Source of the DNA: Pyrocephalus nanus
Taxonomy: Eukaryota; Chordata; Aves; Passeriformes; Tyrannidae
DNA: 64,000 nucleotides
Direction: 5' to 3'
NCBI GenBank assembly: GCA_038380795.1
Contig: CM076266.1
Coordinates: forward strand, 28,346,145-28,410,144
Shown: piece after piece, positions 38,861-54,450 of the stretch
Numbering within the stretch: the first letter of the stretch is position 1
Layout of the letters: every line of letters begins with the position of its first letter
Program-made: the position numbers and the translations under genes
The notes under the pieces: generated by a model
The model's database searches: none
What the model saw: the letters and a program-made list of their open reading frames with translations, nothing else
What the model was told of the DNA's origin: nothing

Positions 38861-38926
38861 TTTTGTAGTCACTAGACTACAAAATCACTAGTGACTACTT
38901 TTGTAGTAGTCTAGTCACTAGACTAC
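38861..38926. repeat. Nested palindromes and direct repeats (hairpin-forming)
   Basis: GTAGTCACTAG (38865-38875) is the exact reverse complement of CTAGTGACTAC (38888-38898), an 11-bp stem with a 12-base loop. GTAGTCTAG (38906-38914) pairs exactly with CTAGACTAC (38918-38926) around a 3-base loop. TCACTAGTGA is itself palindromic, and TCACTAGACTAC occurs twice (38869-38880, 38915-38926). It probably arose by local template-switch duplication. Confidence 0.9.
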
Positions 38927-39241
38927 TTGACTGAACATTTTAAGCCATTCAGTCCCTCTGAATGGAGAAAGATGTATCTGTCAAATGTGTAGTACTGATT
39001 TTCAGTGTAATCCAATTATATAGGCAGGTACGATGTCTTGAACTTTTGTGCTATTGCTTTTAATTAGATACCTACATATGGGAGCCTTTTGTAGACTTTG
39101 TACAGGAAATGTTGAGCTCATCTCTGTCTTTTGATTTTCTGCATGCTTTTGCAGCCAAAAGAATCAAATCATTGAATAGTACTCAACAACAAATCACAAT
39201 CTATATACTAAAAGACTATAATTTGATTGTTTTTTTCTTAA

Positions 39242-39590
39242 TCACAAGAGTAGCAGAGGTTGAAAAGGATCTTTGCAGATCATCTATTCTAAGCCTCTGT
39301 TTAAAGGAAGTTACTCAGGGCCGTGTCTAGACAAGTTGTAGATATTGTCTCCAGACAATTTTGGGTATCTCTAAGTATGGATACTGCACAAGTTCTCTGA
39401 GAAGCTTGTCAGCTTTCAACTAGCCTTACAGTAAAAAATTTCCTTTCCCTTAATCAGAATTTCCTGTATTTCAGTTTGTGCTGATTGCTTCTTGTCCTGT
39501 CACTGGGCACCATGGAGAAGAATTTGGCTTTATGTTCTTTATTTCCCACCTCATTAGGAATTTATACACATCAATAAACCATGAATCTCT
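39242..39590 (-). mobile_element. CR1 LINE fragment, 3' end, minus orientation
   Basis: Reverse complement of a CR1 3' region: GAGGTTGAAAAGGATCTTTG near the left end, AGATCATCTATTCTAAGCC, then ATTTCAGTTTGTGCTGATTG, CTTGTCCTGTCACTGGGCAC and TTTATACACATCAAT. Strongly diverged, non-coding. Confidence 0.88.
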
Positions 39591-39698
39591 TTAAAAATGT
39601 CAAAAGAGCACATTAATTTCTAGTAAGTGAGTTCTAAATATGCCAGATATAGAATATTTTGGGGAGGGTGAAGATAGACCTGTCTTCAAGATCTTCAC

Positions 39699-39752
39699 TT
39701 TTTTTTTTTTTGTATTCCACACATTCTTTGTTTGTTTGTTTGTTTGTTTTTG
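39699..39752. repeat. T-rich tract with (TTTG)n
   Basis: A T run, about 10 bases of ordinary sequence, then a regular TTTG array of about six units. Confidence 0.85.
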
Positions 39753-40519
39753 AGAGTAACCTGGTACATGTTTCAATTTCAGCACTTTAAGATTTTTTTC
39801 CAGTTGGTACTGCCTTATTCCTCTCTGTTTCACCATGGGGAGGTGAAACCAGAAGGCCTGGTTTTGCTCCCCCCTTCCATCCAGTCTAGCACTGTCTAGT
39901 AATTTTGTGTGGCAAGCAGAGGAAATGAAAGAGAATGTATGCAGCAATGAACTGAAAACTTTAGGAGTGTGTGACCAGTTCACTTACTTTTCTACATGCT
40001 CTATTGCTTTCCTCTCATGGATACAGCTCTTTTTCAGTGAATATTCAAACCATCTGGATGTTGAAGCAAAAACAAGGTTCTAATGAACTGAAAAAGGAAA
40101 AGCTTGAAGCAAAGAAAAATTAGCATTTTTTTCCTCCATCAATAATGTACGTAGTTCATTGACAAATAGCTTCTTACGCAGTGTAACTTCTCTCTGTTTG
40201 TATAAAATAATACCTTTTCTTAGCCATTTTCAGTAGGCTCAAAATCTATTTTCCAGGCCCCCAGCTCCCTGGTAACGTGACATCAGTACAACAGCCCAAG
40301 CTGGTGATTACAATAAAAGAAGAATATAATGAGACAAAAGATGGGGTTTGATCTTTTCCATTGATAAATTTAGAACTTGTAAAAGCTGAAGGAATAGTTG
40401 TAGTGATAAAAAGAAATATAATTTTATACTTAGCCGCAGTTCTAAAAAACAGTGTATAATTATTGTAGGAGGAAGAAAAATACACCTCTCCCCCTCACTC
40501 TGCTACTTTTTCCTCTTCT

Positions 40520-40760
40520 CCTCAGTGTTGAAATCATCCAGTTTAATTAAATCACCAACCTATTTCTGCACAAAGGATGACATTTTATTAATGATGTATG
40601 ATGCGCATTAGACAGAATTAACCCAATTTTCAAATGGATTTCAATTCGGAAAGGGCAACATGTAAAAACGTCTTGTAAATGTGTGGGATGCACTTGTTGA
40701 GCGGCCTTCTGAAGGAGATGGGATTATAAAATGATGAATAATTAGACAACAGTCTTTCCC
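40520..40760. promoter_or_regulatory. Candidate conserved non-coding element or enhancer
   Basis: About 240 repeat-free bases carry several homeodomain-type cores: TTTAATTAAATC (40542-40553), TTATTAATGATG (40585-40596), GCATTAGAC (40605-40613), GGATTA (40721-40726) and GAATAATTAGAC (40736-40747). Dense TAAT clusters in otherwise balanced sequence are typical of vertebrate developmental enhancers. This is inference from motif content only; without alignment it stays a candidate. Confidence 0.3.
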
Positions 40761-42252
40761 CCCCACCTCACTTCCTAGCAGTGCTTTTGTAATCCTAGTT
40801 CATGGAAACTTAGGCTCCTGACATCATATATCTGGAATATATCAGGAGCAGAATGAAAAAAGCAGATTGTGATGATTGCTAGCAAAGTACATACAAGTTT
40901 ATAAATATTCTCTGTAATTTTTAGCTAAATAGTAGCCTTCAGTGGATTTGTCACAGTATCACCACCTCAATCTGTTCTTTTTTTGGGGAAAAAAAAGGTA
41001 GCGAAAAGAAGCAAACCAGTCTTCCAAAACATTGTTTTGAATCATCACTTTAGGTAGGGCTTTTTCCAATCACTTCTTGTCACCCATAGTTGAGGTATCA
41101 GATTTCAGGTCCCTCTTTGAATGCAGGTCATTGCTTCTCAATTTGTGATTGTATCAGAGTAGTTCCAATTAGGCTGGAGCTCAATTCCCTCTGCTTGCTG
41201 TTACTCTCAAGCTGGAGCTACAATCTTGCCATCACTGTCATGAGTTGACCCAGCACAAAATGTTGTTCCCTACTCTCTAAAAGGCTTTGAGATTTGAGTC
41301 GTGCTGATTTATTTTCAGTGTCAGGACTCTTAGCTAAAAATGGACGAGAAACTAAACTTGTGTACAAGAATGCACATATAGAACCTGAGATTGCTCTTTG
41401 GGCTTTATAATGTAGCATAATATCAGTACCTTTTCTATAGTTTGCTTAGTTTTGACAGCGAAAAGATTTAAAACAGACTACGAAATTATTTTGTTGATAA
41501 ACCAGCAAGACAAATCTGCAGCTCTTAGGTATGGGGTAAGGTGGTAAAGGCACTAATCTTTGTATTAGGAGAAAAATTTACAGGGGTCAGGCTGTGGAGC
41601 TCCGAACAATTTAGCAATTATAGCATTCCCATATTCTTCTTTATTGATGCAATAATAGTCATACAGTGATATTTGCTAAGCTTTGTGGTAAAATGTTTTT
41701 GTTGCTTCTGTTGAGAGCAAAAGCTTGAGCTGTAAGGTTGGTGCTGGTGTTCATAATGACGTAAGGGCCAGAGGTCCCTGCCATTCCAGCTGCCTGTGTT
41801 CATGTAACCATGATTCCTGACCCAAAAGAGCAGACATGGTATTACAACAAGTTTTGGCAGCGCAAATATCCTGTGCTTCCCCTTAGAACATCAATCTTGA
41901 CTACTTGCCTAGCAATGGAGGGAAGTAATCTTCTGCAGCAGGTGTGGAAATAGTGAAACATATTCTGGAATTTAGGATTGATATGAAAAGGGGCTTTCTA
42001 TGGCATTTACAGCAAAAGTTGGTGTAAGAAGCACATACATTTTGGATGGAATACCGATAAATAAAAGCAGATGGAGGGAGCGCTGAGCAAATTTAATTTA
42101 GCCTTCTTAAGGTGTTATCAGGAGAGATTTGGATTTACCACCTTGTCTTATCTGTCCTTTGGCCTGGGGAAGCGCAGCTCTGTAACCAGGAACAGAGCTG
42201 GAAGTCAAGATCACAGTTTTGAACTTGGCTTATTTATAAACATATGAGATGA

Positions 42253-45205
<2,953 letters not shown>

Positions 45206-45425
45206 AGGCACAGATTTGGTGAGGTTGGAAGGGACCTCAAGAGGTCACATAGTCCATCCTCTGCTGCTTGAGTGGGGACACTTACAGCCAGTTGCCCAGG
45301 ACAGTGTCAAACAGGTTTTGAATATACCTGAGGAGGGAGACTCAAAGAATCCTGGGGGTTGTCCCCAGGCCTGGGACAGATATGCTTTCTGTTTTTCTCT
45401 TCCTGTCTGGGTAAATGTTTCCCCA
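45206..45425 (-). mobile_element. CR1 LINE fragment, 3' end, minus orientation
   Basis: The left end reads GAGGTTGGAAGGGACCTCAA then GAGGTCACATAGTCCATCC, the reverse complement of the CR1 terminal box. AGTTGCCCAGGACAGTGTC, TTTTGAATATACCTGAGGAG and GGAGACTC follow. The match becomes poor after about 45345 and is lost near 45425. Confidence 0.88.
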
Positions 45426-48400
45426 CAAACAAACCTGCACGTGCACAAATGTGCACACGTGTGCCTGCCACATTTCTCCATATATGAATGTTGGTGCTAT
45501 CTGAAAAACACCATCTCCACCAATCTAGAATGTAAATAATATAGTGTCTCCCAGGAAAATCAGCAGTTAACTCTTTCTTTCACATGAAGTTTGTATTTTT
45601 GGCCTGACATGACGGAGTGTGATACAGAATTTAAGATTATGCTATCTATATTACTACGCAGGACTGAATTTTAGCTCTTCTGGCCCTCATTTTAGGCAGG
45701 TACACACTTGCAGAGCGGCCAAATGTTGTACTTAAACTGTTTGTTTAAGATAATAATTCAATGGCTGTTTTTCCATATTGATTTGAGTGTGTTCAAGGAG
45801 TTTAATTACTGTAACAAGCTTCAAATGGTGAATGACTGAGGTACGTGATGATAAATTCTTTTGTTCCAATGATTATTTTACCCATCTGCAGTGTTGGATG
45901 TCCATGTGTAATAAATGTTATTGTGTATAGCACTGGAGTCTTCAGCTAAGATATGCTAGCACTGACATTCTCATGACCTCCTTATTCCTAAGAAAGTAGC
46001 TTGGGCCTGTGCACAGGTTGTTATCTGCATACCCATAACACACGTTATTTTGAAAGCTGAGTAAGTTGCTGAGCTGTGTCTGGTCATACAAGATTCACAA
46101 GGAATCGGGAGGTGTCACATAGCCCCATGTAGCAGTTGGAACATGATGTCTGTAGTTATGAAAAGCAAAGAGGAGCTTAGGAAGGCAAGTAGCCAGGTCT
46201 GGAAATCGGGGAGGGCTTCCTGTAGCTGTACTCTTACGGCTTTCAGCAGGAAAATTTGAGGACATGGAGTATCTGCTGCCTTGTGGATTTGAACAGCCAC
46301 CTGGAGTTTTTGCTTTTTATTTATTTTGCCTAAGTTTTTATTAAGCTTGAAGTAACTGCAGAGCAAATAAAGCAGCACCCAAAGACAACATGCACTTGCT
46401 AAAATTCATATTGATGCAATTGGGTGGAATTGTTTGGATGTATAAGTTTGGTCACTGAGGTAGGTTTTTTTTTTTTTTGTTAAAACGTTATCTGAAGTCA
46501 AATTTCATGAAACTTGGTGAGCTTTGATAAAAATGTGTAGGGCAAAATCACTACTTTTAATTTTGATATTTTTTAAATAAAAGTTATTGTTTAGCATGAC
46601 ATTTCAAGGATTAGCTTGGCAAGATTAAACAAACAAAACTGAATTTTCGAACTTTTTTTTTTCTTTGAGCATTAACCTGCATCCGTACAGACCCTCATGC
46701 AAACAGATGGTAGAGACCAAAGAGCTTGGAAATGCACAGAACTAGTTAAAGTGTAGAATACCAATGGAGAGTAATAAACAGGCTACATAGGAATCAAGCT
46801 ATAGGAAGGACATAGTGCTGCTCTTCATCTGTTTTTGCTTTTCCACTTAATCCTGCTCTCTCTTTTGTTTAATTTCTGAATTCCGTCATCTTTCTCCTTC
46901 CTCTGCCACTTCACCTGCCTCAGGGTCCCATTTTCATTCCCAACACCGTCTGACTCGTTTTTCTCCTTTCCATATCGGATAGTGGAGGAGATTCCCTGCC
47001 CCTTCCTAGCATGGGGGAAGGATCTGAAGATAAGACCTTGAGGCAGACTTCATCTACTTGTTTCCATAGATACCCAAAAGAATCTTTCATGTTACCCATC
47101 TGTGGCTGTTACAGCCCACTGCAGAAGCCAACAAGCCATGAAATAGGGGAGTCTGTGGGATGATATATTCCATGACTCTACCAAACAGTTCCAAAATAAC
47201 TACAAAAATACTGCGAAGAGGGAAAAAAAAACCCCACATATAAATAAATGCAAATAAATACATCCTTTATAGTTCATGTAGTGAACAGAGCAATAGATGA
47301 AGTATTTGGATAGAACTGGAAGTTTAATGATTGGTTTTAATGAAACAAGAACGATCATCAGCATAGAGAATAAGCCTTGAGTCTTGCATCTGATTGCTGG
47401 TTGGTGGCAATGAAGAAATGTGAGATCAGAGAAATGTAAAAGGGTCTTTCCAGCTTGCTCTGCCAGCCTTCAGTGATCTGCAGCTCAGGGAGTTCTTAAA
47501 CACAAGTTTGTGCCTTTGTAATTAAAAATAAATGTTGGTAGAGTAACTTCTGTAACTTAGTTAAAATAACTTTAGAAGTTTTTGTATTTAAAAAGAACTT
47601 TTAGGATATCCTGGGACATAAGGGTTATGTAACTTAAGTGGTGGTTAAATAAAATAATATTGCTTGTATTTCTTGAACTTGCCACTAGCTGATTAATTTC
47701 AAGTTTCTTGTTCATGTGTAAGAGGAGACACTGTGAAAATCATTGTGAATCTTCTCAGTGCCCTTTGGGATTTTATTCTTCTGATTTTTCTGTCACTTTA
47801 TAAAAAGGCAACCATTATGTCCTATATTTTGAAGATTCAGCGTATCTAAGCCATCAAGGAACATGGATTGGTCTGGATTGTTATTGGACCCATGCTTATT
47901 TCAGAGTATTTTAGAGATGCAGTGCCAAACACTATTATTGCACTTCCACAGAGATTTTTAAACAGTGATTTGGGATTTATTCTCTGCTTTAAAGAACTGC
48001 AAGTCTTCACAGTGGGCTGGTTTATTGGGTGTTTGGTGGGGTTTGGATTTTATTTTTTTTAAATTAATAAAATTAGGAAATTTTTAAAAATATTACTCAG
48101 TGCTAGAGAGGATTTTAGATACTATTTTTCTGATTTCACTCTAAGATTCAACTTGATGACCAAGCATCCTCTATAAAATTAATTGTAAGTAATGATGTAA
48201 TAGGAAGATGATCATACCATTTTAGGAAGATCTTTCTCTGACAAAGAAAGGAAATAAAAAATTTCTGATGAGATGCTTTGAATTAAGCACAGTTTGGTGG
48301 CAACGGGTGCTTTCACTCAATAGAGGTTATGAAAGGATCTGTTCTCATTTTGAAAAGCTTCTGATTCATTTGCAAATTGGGAGATTTTCTCTTCTGGATT

Positions 48401-51400
48401 TAAAAGGGGGCTGATAACTGGAAATGCCACCTGCATGTTCTCTGGCCAAAGCTTAGGTCAAAGTCTTTAATGAAATACTAGAGTTAGTGTAAATACCTTT
48501 GGATTCATGCAGGTTATGGTTGACGAAAGCCAGTGGGGAAGAATTGAATCTTTAATTGAAATCAAGACCTTCATCAGAAAAGAAAGGCAATAGAATTCTT
48601 TCTAATTAAGCCACAAAGTGGCCATGGTCCTACCTTTGCTGACTTGGAGCTGGCAGTTGAGTTGCTTGTCCCCTGCTGCACAGAGCATTCAGTCTTCTAC
48701 ACAGATCTATGCCCTGTACACCTTGCAGGGGATGATCTGTTAGTGCAGGTGTTGATTATTGGCCTTTGGACCTTAGAAGAAATGGGAGCAGTCCTGCTGA
48801 ATCATTTCCCAAGTAATATTCCTAAAATATGATGTTTGAGAGCTTTCCAGTTGCCATTAGACCCTTGCATCAAACTGAAAGCTGTGATTGTATTTACACC
48901 ACAGCAATGTGCCTGTGTATATGCCTTTATGGTTTATTTCATCCTCGTAATTCAATATAATATTTTTCTTTCTCCCTTTTCATCAAGTTTAGGTTGATGC
49001 TAATAAGTGATTCTTTGCTTACTTGGTAACCTCTGTTGCTGCCAACATTTCTTTTTAGCTCCTGCTTTCTCTTCCTGGTACATTTCCTTAAAGTATTTCT
49101 GTGTGATGTGACTGTCAAAGGCAACTCACGTTTTTCAAGCACCATTGGAAGTCTGTGGGATCAGGCTGCAGGCTAATTGAATATTTTATCTTGGTCCATT
49201 CTTGGCCTGAATTCATATAATTGGATATTGTACTTTCCAAGACTTAATATTTTGGAGGCAGCTTCCAAGGGTTTCTGTTTAAGACCTCCTGTCATTAACT
49301 CTTTCAGGAAAAAGAAAAGTTCTCCATATGAAGGGACTCTCCTAAGAACTTTATCTCTGTATCCTACAGAGTATCTTTCATAGTATTCTGTCCAGCCCCT
49401 GATACGCGGAGTACATTTTTACAAATGGTATGCATAAACTCAAAATCTGGAATTACTTTTTATATTACCCTTCTCGTTAAAAAGAAAGAGAGCTCTCTTC
49501 CTCTCCCAGGCCTTTTCCAACTACTTATGCAAAGTCAGAAGTCTGACAACTAAGGGCTGTAAATTTTTTTGCTGGATTTTTTTTGGGCCTCCTTTTTGTC
49601 TCAGCATTTAAAGATAGCCACAGTGCTTTGTTTTCTGTCTTTTTAAATCAGCAATCTTTAAACGTGAACTCATTTGAATGAGACAGATTGTCTCAACTGA
49701 AGACAAACACTGTCATGTTGAGTCAATATATGTGAAATATCATATTATTCCACTAGCTCAAACACCATTTTCTGCCTCTGTAGTGCAGTTTGTGAAGTGT
49801 AATGCATGTGCAAAGGAAAGAAAGTAGAAATCTGTTTTCTTACTGAGACTGGCCATATTTGGGCTGGCTGATTTCTCTCTATCAGAGCTGGAGGCTGGCT
49901 TCTGTATCTGTCCAGCTAAATCTCTTCAGGTCTGCTGTCTTCAAGTCATGGGAGAGTGAAGAGGTTTTTTTCTTATTGTTTACATAAATGAATAAAACTG
50001 AGTGTACTCCTGGGAAGTCAGGAGGGAACACTTTATATGTGGTAGGTGGTAAAAGCTACATGGTCTCTCCCTGATCCTGTGACCTGGAGCAGGAAGATCT
50101 GCTGTTGGGGCCAATTTCAGAAGCCTTCTGCCTGTTAAATCAACCACTGGGAGAGCCATGGAAATGAAGGAATAAAAAGATTTGTGGGATCACGTAGTCA
50201 TTTTTCTATGCTAGGAAAATGCTTAAAAATCAGTTCATTACCGTACTAGCTTAGATGAAAACCTGAACGACCTATACCTGTTTACATCATGTTTCAGTGT
50301 TCAGTGGGTCAGGGATTGTGGAAATGACTGAGGAATTCTGTTCCTTTCCTGTGAACAGTTTCTGTATAACCATACTCCAGCAGCTATCTTCAATTAGTGC
50401 ATGTCTGTGTTTGCAAGTGGCACTGTGCACCTTTTGTACCTGTGAAGGAGGGGACTGGGATGGGCGCTCAGCTGTCAGATTTCTCTCTGGCTTTGTAAAC
50501 ATTTTATAGTGTTGCTGGTAGAAACACCTTGAATGGTTTTAAGCTACCTGCAAATTTTGCCTGCCTTAACTGTTGAGTAATTTGATTGCAGATATGAAAT
50601 ATCGAGAAACAACTGAGAGGAGTTTTCTTCTATTCTTGTATTATGACATTTGGTCAAAATACTATTGATGACAAAATATTTTACTTTTTATTAATAAAAC
50701 TTTTTTTTTCTCAGAAATAGGCCAGCTGTATTAATTCCCCCTCCCCAAATATCTAGTTGTAGATATTTCTTTGCTGTTATTGTAGTTTCATCAGTATTTC
50801 TAATAATCCTAAGACATTCTTGCAAATACTGCCTCTAGCCATGCTGTTTCTTTGATAATTTTCAATGCATGCTTCATTAACTTTTCACAACTTTTTCTCA
50901 GGATAAGTTTCTATGAAAGCTGTGACTCTTAAACAGTATTCTCAGTCATATTTATACGCATACAGTTTGTATGTATATATACAATAAAATAAGATTTTTC
51001 TAATATTTACTGTTTTAACTAGGTCAAGCCTTGTAGGTTTTGTTGTATTAGTAGGGTAAAATAAAAAAAACAACAAACCAGGAACAAGGAAGGGTTTATA
51101 GTGCTGTCACTCCTTCTGAACCGTGAATAACTGACTTGTTAATCTGTCACAATTTAAATGTTCATAGAATAGACAGGAAGTTTTCTGTCACACATGTAAG
51201 ACTGAATATGGATGTACAGTATTTATTAATGGTACTCTTCATATTGTCCAGGAGTAAATCTGAAGGCTTGCAACTATCCTTCTTTTAATGGCTAGCTGAG
51301 AGCGATTATCCTCTTCTACTCCAGCAAGAAATCAGCCTTTCTCTAAAATGTGTAGCAGTAATCCCTGATTGCACAAAGAAGAACACTTGGGCTTTTCTGT

Positions 51401-54182
51401 ACACAAAGCGTGTAAGGGCAGCCTTTACGCAGAGTTGTGGCCTCCTCAGATAGAGATGCTCACAGGGAGGAGTTATCTTTGTTTTCATGCCTCCCTGAGG
51501 TGCAGTGACAAGGTAACATGGATTGAGAATGTGGAGATGGTGGAAAGCCTTTAACTATGGCTCCCTTGCAGGCCGAGATAAAAGAATTGCTGGTCATGAA
51601 GGCTGAGTTTAAGAAAGAGCTTGAGTTCTCTACATCTCACCCTTTCACTCAGGAAGATTGTAAAATAGAAGTTGGAGTGTGTTTTCTCATGCAGTGCTGT
51701 TTACTACAGTTTTGCAGATATAGATCCTCAGAGGGGCTTTTTCAGAGGCATTCACTAACTAAAGGAAACCACAGAGATAATAAAAATATATGAAATAATT
51801 AGAGAAATTCTGCTGCTACTTAAAAAAAAAAAGAATTTTGATTCCTGATGAAGAAGTAGCACAGAATACCAGTAGCTCATGTGGCTGAACAACTTTAGGT
51901 AGGACATTATGGAAATCTAGCCCAAGTCTGTGAAGTAGGGGGGATGTATTATCACTGCATTTAGCATTAAGCATATATTGAATACTAGTTCTGTATGAGA
52001 GGAGTTGCTACACTGCCACCAGCAGCCAAACATAAGAAAAAAAAAAATTCTTTTGCTCTCTTTCCATGCAGTTTAATTACCTATCCATAGGTACATAATA
52101 TTTTAAACTTGGATGAAGAGTCTAAGGCTGCTTTTATCATGGGCAGGCAGATGCACATTTCAGATTACCTCAGTGATATGCCTGCCTCTCATGAGCTATT
52201 TATTACAGACACACAAACTTCACACATCTCCAGGACAGATTTTAAGCCTGACTTGACTTTAGTAGTCTGACAGATTGTGATAAACCTACAGTAAACAGGA
52301 ATCTTTGGAGCTGCTTTGTAAGTAGATAATTCACTTGATTGATTTGGTACACTGATTCTTAACTTATAGCATCAGAATGGAACTGAGAGACTGTCAGCAG
52401 CTTGAGCCTATTCTGCTTTTACTATGAGGGCTTTTAGGGCCTAATACAAATTGTTTCCTGAAGGGAAAGAGCGGTTATGAAACTCTGGGAAAAAGTGATT
52501 TAGAAAAACAGACTGAATTACTGAGGATGTTTGAAAAGTCTTCTATTCAAATACTGATTGATCGTGGATACCGAGTTCCTTAAGCTGATTTGGTTTAAAA
52601 CCAGTACATAACAAAGTAATGTGCTATTAATATGAATTGATGGAGTTTAAGTTTTTGCAAAGGAAAGTAAAGGCATTTTCACTGCAACTGCTGTTTTTCG
52701 TCTTTCCTCACATTTGGTAGTAGCTTTAGAATATACTGCATTAGCTATGTTGTAATAATCAGGCCAGAATACAGACTCCATGAAATCTAAGTGAGAATTG
52801 AAGTGTCCAAACTACATTTCCATACAGATGTGCTGACCTTATCTCAACAGATATTTTCAGCTTTTGTCTGATTTCTTCCCTTTTTTTCAAAAATTGAATG
52901 AATTGACTTTTATTTTTCTTTCTCCCCTTGAGAACTTTACAATTTTGCCTATAAAAACAAGAACTCCAAGCAGATCCACATTGGTTTTACCAATCCTGGC
53001 TCTACAAAGGTGCTTACTTGCTAGGAACATTTTAGGGCACTGTGAACAATCTGTAAAAAATCTATACCATTTGGGTGTAGGTTGCTTAGATGATCTGTTT
53101 GAATTTACCTGCCTTTTTTTGGAATTGTCATGCTTAAAGATGGAGAAATAAAAATACGTGAAAAGCCAGTTCTTGTCCCAACAGTCTCCTCTAGAAAAGC
53201 ATGTAAGTCCTTGGAACTGGAATCATTGCTGTAGCTCCCTATAAATAATTTCTTTGTTCAAAGACCTACAGTGTATTGTTCAGCCAGTTTCTTTATAATT
53301 TAGTTTGAAATTCATCATAAAATATTAAGTGCAACTATCTGAGGTAAATCTCACCATCTTTTGAGCTGCTCAATTTTATTCCACACCACCAACCCAGGAT
53401 GTTGTGTTTTTGAAGCAGAAAACCATCCATTCTGGTAATCTGAATTTGTCAGGAGAAACTTAATCAGAGCATTTTGAGGTTTGTTTATCAATTCAATTTC
53501 AATTTAAAAAAAAATCAATTTAAAAATATGAGGTTTGAGTCTTTTGTTTTTCAAATATTTGGAAAAACTCTTTGCCTTGCTATTGCACCAGCCAGCTCAT
53601 GCGTGCTGCTGGTGTAGAACCAAGTGCACTACATCACTTCTATATGCTTCTTCAGGGAAACATTAGGATGATCACTGTGTCTTGTTGTACTTAACTTTAA
53701 ATGCTGTTTGAGGGCTGATTAGTCTGCTGTAGCCTTCTAACTTGGGTAAACTTAAAAGCTTATGTTGTGTCACTGCCAAGTGAACTGGACTAGTTTCAAC
53801 AGCCTTAATCCCCTGGCCTTTGGGTTCCACATGGATGCAGGAACTGTATTTACTGACAGTGGCGTTTGCTGTTTCAAGACTGTATTTGCACCTCTCCAGC
53901 TTATATTGGGTTTGTCAGCTGCCATGGGTGTATCTGTCCTGTTCTGCACAGAAATATATAATATAAATTCCCATGCCTTGGTTTCTCTCTCTGAAGTTCT
54001 TGGCTATATGTTGTTAGTTGTCATCCAATGTTTCAGTACTCTATTTAGAGTCCAGTGCGTGCTTAATTTTGTTGAAGGCCCTGTGCTTGCCTGTGTGCTT
54101 CCTTGTTTCTTTAATGTGAATCCCAAAGTTGATCCTTGACCATCCTTGTGTTAGTGTTATTCCTTCTCTTAATGAAAAAGCT
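45426..54182. other. Intronic unique DNA
   Basis: 8.7 kb without a recognised mobile element or exon, a long CR1-free stretch for this window. Short A and T runs occur (46467-46480, 47220-47235, 50701-50710). ORF 51557-51793 (78 codons) begins with a helical charged peptide discussed under findings. Confidence 0.55.
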
Positions 54183-54450
54183 GTTCTAGAACACCCTGAG
54201 CTGGAAAGGACCCACAAGGATCATCAAAGTCCCACTCCCGACCCTGCACAGGACAGCTCTAAGAATCACACCATGTGCATTGTCCAAAAGTTTCTTGAAC
54301 TCTGATGGACTTGGTTCTGTGGCCAGTCCCCTGGGGAGCCTGTTTAAGTGCCCAACCACACTCTGGGTGAAAAAGCAATTTCCAATATGCAACCTAAATG
54401 TCCCCTGACACAGCTTCATGACATTTGGTAAGGTGTGTTCATTCATTCTT
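54183..54450 (-). mobile_element. CR1 LINE fragment, 3' end, minus orientation
   Basis: Reverse complement of a CR1 3' end: TAGAACACCCTGAGCTGGAA then AGGACCCACAAGGATCATC, GTCCAAAAGTTTCTTGAAC, GTCCCCTGGGGAGCCTGTTT, and GGGTGAAAAAGCAATTTCC. The box 'ctggaaaggacccacaaggatcat' marks a subfamily not seen elsewhere in the window. Confidence 0.88.

Larger units (their letters stand above)
34056..39241. other. Unique non-coding DNA
   Basis: No exon recognised. Contains the possible MIR at 36504-36575, an old-repeat-like stretch around 37440-37640, and the palindrome cluster at 38861-38926. Confidence 0.5.

Noticed and set aside
38861..38926. Palindrome cluster as a CRISPR array or transposon terminal repeat
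   Set aside because: No spacer periodicity, no second terminus, no target-site duplication; genomic context is vertebrate intron or flank.
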